The notes below the pieces were generated by a model. That model was not told the origin of the DNA, searched no databases, and was given only the letters and a program-made list of their open reading frames with translations. DNA of 64,000 nt, from contig QQSK01000002.1 of assembly GCA_003602415.1 (NCBI GenBank), forward strand, positions 66,795 to 130,794, given 5' to 3'. The translations under genes were made by a program, and so were the position numbers. Position 1 is the first letter of the stretch. Every line of letters begins with the position of its first letter. This document shows, piece after piece, positions 46,705-54,651 of this stretch. Origin of the DNA: Candidatus Poseidoniales archaeon (GTDB lineage Archaea; Thermoplasmatota; Poseidoniia; Poseidoniales; Poseidoniaceae).

Positions 46705-47821
46705 ATAAAGGAGAATAGATTCTGTCGTCTGAAAGACGGCCTTTAGACACCAAATCATCGATGTAATCATCCATTATTTGTTTCATCCTGCCTCTCTTTT
46801 CTTCTTCAGGAGTTTCTCTGGCTATTTTCAGCAATTGTTGCCAGTTAAACAAGACATTCTGCGCCCCAGAATGGCTTTCTTCGATTGGGAATATTCTTTC
46901 AACACTGGTCGTAACTGTTCCATCTTTGCTAAGCGTTTCAAGAATAATGTCAATTCTAGGGTCTGAATCTTTAGGACCCTGCTTTTCATCCTTTACAGTA
47001 AATGACTTCCACTCAGTCAATGGATTTTCAGAACCCAATGTTCGACCACGATTACCAACGTCTTGGAGAATCGTTCTTACCTTACGTTGTTCAACCACTA
47101 AAGCAATTTTATCATGCATTTCAGGCTCGATGCTATCTAAGATCATAATTTCAATCCTCAAGGATAGTGATGCTCCAGAATCAATCACTTTGGAAAATCG
47201 AGAGGAGGGGAAATCCTTTCTTGTCAGCAAAATTGTATAACCTTCAAGAGGAATTGGAACAAATCTAGAACGTGAATCATCTTGCCTTTGTATCCCAAGT
47301 GTATGTCTTCTTGCTCTTGATGGCAGAGTAGAATGAAGAGCCCTAGTTGTAACAAATCCGTCTATTGAGCCATCCTTTCTCAATCCTTCAAGCCAAACCA
47401 CTCGGTCGAACACATCGTCTGGTGCATCACCGAATTCTTCGACTAAGAGCACTTGAACATCACTCCTAGAGCGTAGCAATTGTCTTTTGATGACTTCACA
47501 ATCTGCTAAAATTATTCCACCCTTAGGAATATATTCGGGCTTATCTTCACCAACTAGAACCCTAGTAGGTTCTCTGCGAGGCAAAACTAGCAATGAAGAT
47601 AGGTCTTTGTGGCGGTTATTGTACCACCATTCGCCAGATACTGGAACCACATCCCCGTGTCCATCAAGAAGCAAATCAATTGCAGTTTGAACATGTGGTA
47701 CTTCCTTTAGAACCAAGTCTAATCCATCAGGAGAGCTTTCAATGAATTTGTGAGCATGAGTGCTGACCCCATCACCCATTTCGGGGTACACCAGGACTTC
47801 AAAGCGGTCATCTCCACTCAT
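46685..47821 (-). CDS. Protein resembling hydroxymethylbilane synthase, without the cofactor cysteine
   Basis: 378 residues from ATG 47821, supported by AGGTGA four bases upstream. The middle reads I-P-K-G-G-I-I-L-A-D-C-E-V-I-K-R-Q-L-L-R, close to the HemC P-K-G-x-V-G-T-S-S-L-R-R-Q-A-Q-L pattern, followed by DGFVTTRALHSTLP and VPIPLEGYTILLTR, which fit later HemC strands. The GGC motif that holds the dipyrromethane cofactor is absent, and the S-S-L-R-R arginines are only partly kept. It may be a non-catalytic relative with a periplasmic-binding-protein-like fold. The assignment is weak. It is divergent from the prenyl synthase gene by 78 bp. Confidence 0.4.
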   Translation of the reverse strand: MSGDDRFEVLVYPEMGDGVSTHAHKFIESSPDGLDLVLKEVPHVQTAIDLLLDGHGDVVPVSGEWWYNNRHKDLSSLLVLPRREPTRVLVGEDKPEYIPKGGIILADCEVIKRQLLRSRSDVQVLLVEEFGDAPDDVFDRVVWLEGLRKDGSIDGFVTTRALHSTLPSRARRHTLGIQRQDDSRSRFVPIPLEGYTILLTRKDFPSSRFSKVIDSGASLSLRIEIMILDSIEPEMHDKIALVVEQRKVRTILQDVGNRGRTLGSENPLTEWKSFTVKDEKQGPKDSDPRIDIILETLSKDGTVTTSVERIFPIEESHSGAQNVLFNWQQLLKIARETPEEEKRGRMKQIMDDYIDDLVSKGRLSDDRIYSPLFKDGDY

Positions 47822-47899
47822 TTTCTCACCTCGGCCAGCATTGCCGGCAACCTGTGGGCGCCCGCCACTCGTTAAGAAGGCGACCCTTGTGGGGGTGGC

Positions 47900-48874
47900 A
47901 TGGAGGACGTTGTAGTTCTTGATCGAATTGAAGCGATGAAGGACCTTGTCGATGCCAACCTTGAAGCAATTATTGCTAAGCAAACCGCCATTTATGGACA
48001 AGTTGCTGAGGTATCGGGACAGGTTGTACTCGCTGGTGGAAAGCGTATCAGACCAATATTGGTAATGCTTGCTTACGAAATTGCTGGAGGAGAAGATAAT
48101 GAGGAAATTATGCCTCTGGCATTATCTTCAGAGTTTATTCATTCAGCAACATTGGTTCACGATGACATCAACGATGAATCTCTTACCAGAAGAGGACAGG
48201 AAACAATTCATGCCAAACTAGGGCAAGCAAAGGGAATAATTGCCGGCGATTGGTTATTTTCTCAAGGATTTGGATTGGGAGGGCGATACGAACAATCTGT
48301 TGTTGAAGTTATAGCACACTATTGTTCTAAATTAGCAAGTTCTGAATTCACTCAAATCGATCATGTTCTAGACCTATCAACATCACCTGAAGATTATCTT
48401 GAGATTGTTAAAGGAAAGACTGCAGGTCCATTTGCAGCAGGTTGTAAAGGAGCTGCAATGGTTGCTGGCGCTAGTAAAAATGAATGCGAACTGTTGTTTG
48501 AATTCGGGATGGAGTTGGGAATTGCATTCCAATTAGTTGATGATCTACTAGATATCCGAGGTGATGAAAGAATGGGTAAACCTCGAGGAGCAGATGTATA
48601 TGAGGGTAAGATGACACTACCAATCATACATGCTCTGACTATCCTTCATGGACCTCAAAGAGCAAGGTTAGCAGAAATTCTACACGATTTCAAAGATTCA
48701 CTATTTGATGAATTGATTACTCTACTCGACTTTGGCGAGAGTCTAAAGTATTCTGAAATTCTTATTTCTAACCACCTTGAAAGGGCATTGAGTAAACTCG
48801 ATGCTTTTGCGGATTGTGATGCAAAGCAATTGCTTAAACATGTAGTACATGTAGTCCAGAACAGGCATTCCTGA
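47900..48874 (+). CDS. Geranylgeranyl (polyprenyl) diphosphate synthase
   Basis: 324 residues. Trans-prenyltransferase fold: G-G-K-R-I-R-P near 46-52, first aspartate-rich motif D88-D-I-N-D92, G-D-W-L-F near 115, and second motif D214-D-L-L-D218 with G-K-M-T-L-P-I-I. It condenses isopentenyl diphosphate with allylic diphosphates, in archaea usually to C20 for membrane ether lipids. Chain length is not certain from sequence. It lies nine bases upstream of the geranylgeranyl reductase gene, so both steps of lipid chain making are linked. The 78-bp upstream region is GC-rich and carries the palindrome TTGCCGGCAA (47841-47850). Confidence 0.92.
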   Translation: MEDVVVLDRIEAMKDLVDANLEAIIAKQTAIYGQVAEVSGQVVLAGGKRIRPILVMLAYEIAGGEDNEEIMPLALSSEFIHSATLVHDDINDESLTRRGQETIHAKLGQAKGIIAGDWLFSQGFGLGGRYEQSVVEVIAHYCSKLASSEFTQIDHVLDLSTSPEDYLEIVKGKTAGPFAAGCKGAAMVAGASKNECELLFEFGMELGIAFQLVDDLLDIRGDERMGKPRGADVYEGKMTLPIIHALTILHGPQRARLAEILHDFKDSLFDELITLLDFGESLKYSEILISNHLERALSKLDAFADCDAKQLLKHVVHVVQNRHS

Positions 48875-48883
48875 GGTGTTTAT

Positions 48884-49984
48884 TTGTCTCACAATTTTGA
48901 ACGTGACGTTATCGTGATTGGCGGAGGCCCCGCTGGTAGCACAGTTGCTCGTTATGCTGCACTTGGTGGTGCAAATGTTCTGGTAATCGACGGAAGAGAC
49001 CCTATTGGAACCCCCTTACAATGTGGGGAATTAGTTCCAACCAACGACGAGATGCGCAGATTGTGTCCCGATGTACCAGATATGGATGATTTGTTCAAAA
49101 CTCCTGACTCAGCGATTTCTCGTCATTCCAAGAAAATGCATTTGGTGCCTCCTTCTGGAAAGCCTCTGATTTTTGATTTTGATGGTTATGTTTTGAACAG
49201 GGTTGCTCATGATGAATTCTTGGTTGATTTGGCCAAAGAATCAGGGGCCGAATTTTTAGTAAATTCGAGGGTTGAAAAGGTAGAGGAAAACATTGTGCGA
49301 CTGAAGAATGGTGATACTCATTCGGCAAAAATTATTGTCGATGCTGGAGGGCACAATGGCCCGATTAGGAGAGATTACTGGACTGAAAAATCAACCAAGA
49401 TTCCTGTAAAGTTTGTATTGATGGATGGAGACTTCGGAGAAGCCGTAGAATTACACTTTGGTTCGATGGCTCCAGGAGGTTATGCTTGGATGTTCCCAAA
49501 GGGAAGTGGAGCAAATATTGGACTTGGAATCCAGAGGAGTTTTTCAAAAGGACGTAGTCTCAATCAATACACTGAGGACTTCATTTCAAAATACGAAGGT
49601 GAAATTACTTTCAATGGTGCAGGCTCATTACCGATGTCTGGAACAATCAAAAAATTCGTCAAAGGCGATTACATGCTCGTTGGAGATTCTGCGGGAATGG
49701 TTTTGCCATCAAACGGCGCAGGAATTACGATTGCTATGATCGGTGGCCGGATAGCAGGACAGGTTATCGGTGAACATTTTGCTAATGGCACCCCATTAGA
49801 AGAATATGAAAAGCGATGGAAAAAACAAATGGGGAAGGTTATGAAGAACTCAAAACGCTCTTTCAAAATGGGAAGTATGCTTTTCAGATTACCAGATTGG
49901 ATTCTCAATATGTTATTCAATCGTTTAACTAAGGGAATTATCTGGAGAGCCGTCACTTGTAGACGTATGCTTTGGATAATCTGA
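48884..49984 (+). CDS. Geranylgeranyl reductase family FAD protein (archaeal lipid saturation)
   Basis: 366 residues. Start TTG 48884, with GAGGTG five bases upstream. The FAD-binding G-G-G-P-A-G-S-T at 13-20 begins the digeranylgeranylglycerophospholipid reductase family; Y-A-W-M-F-P-K-G near 195 and the second FAD motif L-V-G-D-S-A-G-M near 265 are also family features. The motif C-G-E-L-V-P near 47 corresponds to the catalytic Cys region. It reduces the double bonds of geranylgeranyl chains of ether lipids at the membrane. Adjacent to the prenyl diphosphate synthase. Confidence 0.9.
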   Translation: MSHNFERDVIVIGGGPAGSTVARYAALGGANVLVIDGRDPIGTPLQCGELVPTNDEMRRLCPDVPDMDDLFKTPDSAISRHSKKMHLVPPSGKPLIFDFDGYVLNRVAHDEFLVDLAKESGAEFLVNSRVEKVEENIVRLKNGDTHSAKIIVDAGGHNGPIRRDYWTEKSTKIPVKFVLMDGDFGEAVELHFGSMAPGGYAWMFPKGSGANIGLGIQRSFSKGRSLNQYTEDFISKYEGEITFNGAGSLPMSGTIKKFVKGDYMLVGDSAGMVLPSNGAGITIAMIGGRIAGQVIGEHFANGTPLEEYEKRWKKQMGKVMKNSKRSFKMGSMLFRLPDWILNMLFNRLTKGIIWRAVTCRRMLWII

Positions 49985-50066
49985 TACTAACTACATCTTG
50001 TCAAATATGCCAAAATTGTCTCAATCCAAGCGGTTGTTTCAAGTGGATTGCATGTAAGGGGTATAC

Positions 50067-50549
50067 ATGCACAGAGATGATGATGCGGTTAGCCCTGTCA
50101 TCGCTACTGTTCTTCTGCTTGCGATTACTGTATTGCTTACTAGTATGGTTTTCGTGATGATGTCTTCTACTTTAGACACCGTAGAGAAGGCCGACCCTAA
50201 GGCTTCAGTCTCTGTTAGAGCGCTTTCAAACGGTTATCATGTAATTTCAATTACGAGTATCGACCAATCTCTTGACCCTTCCAAAGTCGAATGGGCAGTA
50301 GTAAATCAAACTGCACAAAGTGTCAAGGAACATTATGGAGCAGTAGATGACTCCGATGTTTACGGAACTGTTGGAGCAAACATTTCTTTCCACGATAGAG
50401 ATGCAGGATGGTCACTGACCAAAGGAGATTATTTCGTTGTGAATTGTGAGAACTTGGGTTGCAATAGTGGAAATCATTACTTCCAACTTGTTGATACTGG
50501 AAGCAACACTGTTCTGGCAAAGATTAGATTACCTGCTCTAGAAAGTTAA
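50067..50549 (+). CDS. Archaeal type IV pilin-like protein (Pilin_N)
   Basis: 160 residues. The N-terminus DDDAVSPVIATVLLLAITVL is the archaeal Pilin_N signature: charged leader, V-S-P-V-I, then a hydrophobic assembly helix. The rest (about 45-160) is a beta-rich head with two cysteines (VNCENLGCNSG) that may form a disulfide. It would be processed by a prepilin peptidase and assembled by a TadA/TadC-type machine such as that at 41.6-44.2 kb, although the two are not in one operon. Its stop overlaps that of moaA (TTAA). GGGG sits upstream of the ATG as a weak binding site. Confidence 0.88.
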   Translation: MHRDDDAVSPVIATVLLLAITVLLTSMVFVMMSSTLDTVEKADPKASVSVRALSNGYHVISITSIDQSLDPSKVEWAVVNQTAQSVKEHYGAVDDSDVYGTVGANISFHDRDAGWSLTKGDYFVVNCENLGCNSGNHYFQLVDTGSNTVLAKIRLPALES

Positions 50550-51514
50550 CCACCGATAAAGGACATCTCAACCTTTTCAGTCTCAATATCGCCTCTATTT
50601 TGGGAATAGGCATCATCTCTCTTAGACCAAATGCTGCGCACTGCTTCAGAGATTTGTTCAGTTGTTGCATTCATCCTGAGTAAGGATTTCAGATCATTTC
50701 CTTTGGATGCGAATAAGCAAGTGTATAGAGAACCATCTGCTGAAATTCTAGCACGGTTACAATCACCACAGAATGGTTTTGAAATGCTTTCAATGAATCC
50801 TATTTCCTGCATACCTCGCTTGTATCTATTAGCTACTTCTCCAACGTGGTTTTGAACTACTGGTTTCAAGCCATCAAGCATGCGTCTCATCATTTCTCCA
50901 GTGATTACTTCTTGGTCATCCCAAGAATTTGTCTCTCCAACATCCATAAATTCGATATAACGTACAATCACATCACTTCCTACAAATCTTTCAGCGACTT
51001 TTTCCACAGAATGTTCATTATAACCTGCTCGGATGACTGTATTGACTTTTACAGATAGTCCTGCTTTTCTAGCGGCTTCTATTCCTCTAAGCACTGTTTC
51101 TGGTTTCTCATTTGTATCTCCCATCGCTTGAAATGTTTCAATATCCAATGCATCTAGAGATACCGTCACTCTTTTTAGACCCGCATTTGCTAATTCCTGA
51201 GCGTATTTTTCCAACAAAATTCCATTTGTAGTCATAGCAATATCAAGTTCTTGTGGTAACATGCTAATGAAAGCACATACGTCTTTTCTTAGCAATGGTT
51301 CCCCTCCAGTCAAACGAACTTTGTTCAGACCAAGAGGAATCAGGGATTGAACGATTAGAGTCAACTCTTCATATGATAGAATCTCTTTTTTCTCGAGGAA
51401 TTGGTGAGAATCAAAATGCTCACGAGGCATACAGTACCTGCACCTCATATTACATCGATCTGTCAAGGAAATTCGCAAATCTCGCAACGGCCTATTACGA
51501 AGATCCTTGACCAT
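50546..51514 (-). CDS. moaA: GTP 3',8-cyclase MoaA (molybdenum cofactor synthesis)
   Basis: 322 residues. Radical SAM cluster C21-N-M-R-C25-R-Y-C28, the SAM-binding GGEPLLR near 75, and the second 4Fe-4S cluster in F-C-G-D-C-N-R-A-R...C near 245-262. The protein ends in Gly-Gly as needed by MoaA. It starts molybdopterin synthesis by rearranging GTP with MoaC. No other moa gene is in the window. The ATG at 51514 follows GGAGAG. It is convergent with the pilin gene (four-base stop overlap) and divergent from aroA. Confidence 0.95.
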   Translation of the reverse strand: MVKDLRNRPLRDLRISLTDRCNMRCRYCMPREHFDSHQFLEKKEILSYEELTLIVQSLIPLGLNKVRLTGGEPLLRKDVCAFISMLPQELDIAMTTNGILLEKYAQELANAGLKRVTVSLDALDIETFQAMGDTNEKPETVLRGIEAARKAGLSVKVNTVIRAGYNEHSVEKVAERFVGSDVIVRYIEFMDVGETNSWDDQEVITGEMMRRMLDGLKPVVQNHVGEVANRYKRGMQEIGFIESISKPFCGDCNRARISADGSLYTCLFASKGNDLKSLLRMNATTEQISEAVRSIWSKRDDAYSQNRGDIETEKVEMSFIGG

Positions 51515-51591
51515 GTGCTCTCCTACTCCGATGAATCACTTCAACATGTGCCTTGGATGACTTCTTGTCATAGTTCATCTTCGCAGGCACA

Positions 51592-52749
51592 ATGGGAGGA
51601 AATAGCGGTGTTAAATCGAGCCAACAAAATGGCCGAACTTCACTGAAAATACAGCCCAGTAGACTTGTTGGTAATCTAAGGTTGCCACCATCGAAAAGTC
51701 ATGCCATGAGATGGTTGACTCTAGCGAGCATGGATACATCACCCACCAAAATTATGATGTGGGAAATTGGCGAAGATGTTCAAGCTATGATCGACTGTTT
51801 GATTAAACTCGGAAGTGAATGGAATGGCGAAGAATTAACTGGATGTTCCAAAGTTTCTAGTGGCGGAAAATTAGATTGTAAAAATAGTGGAACCGCACTT
51901 AGATTTCTAATTGCACAATCTGCAACTTCTGAATCCATAATTACCCTTGATGGAGATGCAAGTCTACGAGCAAGGAGTTCCTTACAATTAGTTGAATCAT
52001 TGGGTGTTTCAGCGAATAAAACCCCTGATGAACAAGAATATCCAATCACAATTTCTGGCCCATTCACAAAGGATTTGGTTGAGATTGATATCTCAAAAAC
52101 CTCTCAATTCCATTCAGCACTAATGCTAATGGCACCAAGAACAAATGGATTTGTAATCCAGACTAAAGGAGAAGGAGTCTCTAGAAAACATTCAGAATTA
52201 ACTTGGAGATTGTGCAAAATTACTGGAGCAAAAACACCAGGTATGCCTTGGAAAGTTGATTGCCCCGATGTTGTTATTCCTCCTGATGCATCGATGGCTG
52301 CCTTCGCAAGATTGGCAAAATTAGAGGTGGTTAACCAACCAAAACAATCTGAATCGATAGGTCATTCCTTAGAGAGAAGTGAGTTGAGAGATTCAAATGA
52401 CCTGATAACACCCATGGCTGCTTGGTTAGCAATGGGAAATGGTGGTGTAATTAGTGGAGCAAAACATGCAGCCTACAAAGAATCCAATCGAATTACCAAG
52501 ACTGCCGAATTGTTAGCGCAATTCGGGCTGAAATCCGAGATTACCGAAGATGGACTTTCAATCACTGGAAGACAGACTCCGACCAGACCTGAAGGACTCG
52601 TCAAAACTTTTGATGACCATCGAATACAAATGACTGCGATATTATTAGCATCAATTTGTGGAGGAGAAATCGAAGGTCCAGAACTTCACAAAGTAGCTTG
52701 GCCATCATTCCTTGACCAGTTAGTCAAATGTGGATTGCGATTGGAATAA
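51592..52749 (+). CDS. aroA: 3-phosphoshikimate 1-carboxyvinyltransferase (EPSP synthase)
   Basis: 385 residues. Motifs: LPPSKSHAMRW near 32 (catalytic Lys), N-S-G-T-A-L-R-F-L near 98, L-D-G-D-A-S-L-R-A-R near 119 and D-D-H-R-I-Q-M near 343. It transfers the enolpyruvyl group of PEP to shikimate 3-phosphate. It is shorter than most AroA (about 420-440 residues). The N-terminal 17 residues before SLKIQPSRL are atypical, so the true start may be a later non-ATG codon. The stop abuts that of convergent mutL with no gap. Confidence 0.93.
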   Translation: MGGNSGVKSSQQNGRTSLKIQPSRLVGNLRLPPSKSHAMRWLTLASMDTSPTKIMMWEIGEDVQAMIDCLIKLGSEWNGEELTGCSKVSSGGKLDCKNSGTALRFLIAQSATSESIITLDGDASLRARSSLQLVESLGVSANKTPDEQEYPITISGPFTKDLVEIDISKTSQFHSALMLMAPRTNGFVIQTKGEGVSRKHSELTWRLCKITGAKTPGMPWKVDCPDVVIPPDASMAAFARLAKLEVVNQPKQSESIGHSLERSELRDSNDLITPMAAWLAMGNGGVISGAKHAAYKESNRITKTAELLAQFGLKSEITEDGLSITGRQTPTRPEGLVKTFDDHRIQMTAILLASICGGEIEGPELHKVAWPSFLDQLVKCGLRLE

Positions 52750-54651
52750 TCATCCATGCCTTCCGAAATGATGATCTAAAGCATTCAATGGTATTCGCAT
52801 TGCAGTAGGCCTGCCATGTACACAAGCCCAAGGATTTGGAATTCTTCTCATATCATCAAGAAGTCTCCTCATTTCAGCCAAATTTAATTTTTGATTTGCT
52901 TTAACAGCACCTCTACAAGAGTTAAGGAATGCAAGATGGTCTTTACGTTGCTCAACAGTTTCAAGCGGAGCTCCATCCTCACTCATGTCCAGCAAAATAT
53001 CATGAATAAATGGTTCTAATTCCTTTGCCGAAAGTAGAGCAGGCGCACTAGTTATAGAATATCCTCCAGCATTTTTCTTTATCACAAATCCAAGATTTGT
53101 CAAATCGTCAATCCTAGCTTCAAGACGTGCGATTTGTCTAGCATCCAAATCTAATGGTACCGAAGTAATTCTTTCCTGAGCCTGCCAAAGAGATTCATCA
53201 TGTCGCAATCTTTCGTATCGAACCCTTTCGTGTAATGCGTGTTGATCGATTAGAAGTAATTCTTCTTCTGCTTGAACTAAGATGTATGAGTCCGCAAACT
53301 GGGCTAATGGTTCCATTGCTGGCAAATCATTGATTACAGGACCCAATGGTTCTGAATTTTCAATATCTTCTGTATCCAAGCCTGCGTGTCGATGCAATTC
53401 TCTCTCGCCAAATGAAAGGGCTGGTGCTATCGCTTTGATTCCAGTAATTGTGGTCTGAGAAGTTTCTGCTTTAGAGATAGGTCTGGGCTTTTCAGAAGGC
53501 TTGACATCTAGAGGTTTGTCTCCAGTTAAGGAAATTTGTGCAGTCTGAGCCCAAGCAGGCTTCTCAATCTCTCTTTTTTCATCTGTTTGAGGAGCCAATG
53601 ATGTGATTCCTGTAATACCGCCACTTGATTCTGGTTCGGTTGGTGTAGATTCTAATGTATGAGCAATTGAACGTTCTAGCCTTTCCAATACCCTCCAAGA
53701 ATTTTTCAATCTAACTTCCCTCTTTGTTGGGTGGACATTGACATCAACCTCGCCTTGAGGTAACTCAAGCATCAATACTGCAACTGGATGGCGACCTTGC
53801 ATCAACCTAGTGCGATATCCACGCCGAATAGATTGTAAAAATGGTTGAGCCGCAACAGGTCTTCCGTTTATCAAAATATGAATGTCATCTCCCTTTCCTC
53901 TTGTAATATCAGGAGTTGAAATCCAGCCTCTCCAACTTTCTTCACCAGGGGCTGCTTCATCTTCTGGAGGAGAAGATATAGCGATCATCTTACTGGCCTG
54001 ACGGCCTAAAATATCGTACAACCTATCCTCCATATCTTCTACAGCAGGAACTTCAAGAATCACCTTTTCATCGCTGACCAGTCTAAATCCTACTTCTGGA
54101 TGAGAGATTGCATGAGATACCACTACGTCTACGATTTTGCTAGTTTCAGTAGCAGGCCTTCTTTGGAATGCGAGCCTAGCTGGTTGATTAGCAAAAATAT
54201 TCGAAACTTCGATCGAAGTTCCAATAGCCATTCCAACTGGCTCAATAGAACTCTTGTTCCCATTATCCATCACTATTTTCCTTCCTTCAGTACCTGGTGG
54301 CCTACTAGAAATGCTTAGCATGCTTACCATACCAATGCTGGCTAAGGCTTCACCTCTAAATCCGAGAGTGCCAATCGCTGCTAAATCCTCTTCACTACTC
54401 AATTTACTAGTCGCATGTCTATCCAATGAAAGTGATAAATCATCTTCATGAATTCCTGAACCATCATCAGTGATACAGATGATATCAAAACCACCGCGCT
54501 CGACATTTACTGTGATATGATTTGAACCTGCATCAATCGAATTCTCAACTAATTCCTTTACGACTTGTGCAGGTCTTTCAACGACTTCTCCTGCAGCAAT
54601 ATGACCAATTGTTCTCTCATCAAGTTGCTTAATTCGGCTAGGGTTGGTCAT
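52750..54651 (-). CDS. mutL: DNA mismatch repair protein MutL (endonuclease type)
   Basis: 633 residues. GHKL ATPase: I-A-A-G-E-V-V near 18, E-L-V-E-N-S-I-D-A-G, D-D-G-S-G-I and T-L-G-F-R-G-E-A-L-A-S-I. A proline-rich linker (about 330-420) separates the dimerisation domain, where D469-Q-H-A-L-H-E-R-V-R-Y-E is the DQHA(X)2E(X)4E nuclease motif, followed by S-C-R-G-A-V-K-A-N-Q and the C-terminal C-V-H-G-R-P. It should therefore nick DNA itself, without MutH. It overlaps mutS by ATGA (54648-54651). The bacterial-type pair is uncommon in archaea. Confidence 0.97.
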   Translation of the reverse strand: MTNPSRIKQLDERTIGHIAAGEVVERPAQVVKELVENSIDAGSNHITVNVERGGFDIICITDDGSGIHEDDLSLSLDRHATSKLSSEEDLAAIGTLGFRGEALASIGMVSMLSISSRPPGTEGRKIVMDNGNKSSIEPVGMAIGTSIEVSNIFANQPARLAFQRRPATETSKIVDVVVSHAISHPEVGFRLVSDEKVILEVPAVEDMEDRLYDILGRQASKMIAISSPPEDEAAPGEESWRGWISTPDITRGKGDDIHILINGRPVAAQPFLQSIRRGYRTRLMQGRHPVAVLMLELPQGEVDVNVHPTKREVRLKNSWRVLERLERSIAHTLESTPTEPESSGGITGITSLAPQTDEKREIEKPAWAQTAQISLTGDKPLDVKPSEKPRPISKAETSQTTITGIKAIAPALSFGERELHRHAGLDTEDIENSEPLGPVINDLPAMEPLAQFADSYILVQAEEELLLIDQHALHERVRYERLRHDESLWQAQERITSVPLDLDARQIARLEARIDDLTNLGFVIKKNAGGYSITSAPALLSAKELEPFIHDILLDMSEDGAPLETVEQRKDHLAFLNSCRGAVKANQKLNLAEMRRLLDDMRRIPNPWACVHGRPTAMRIPLNALDHHFGRHG

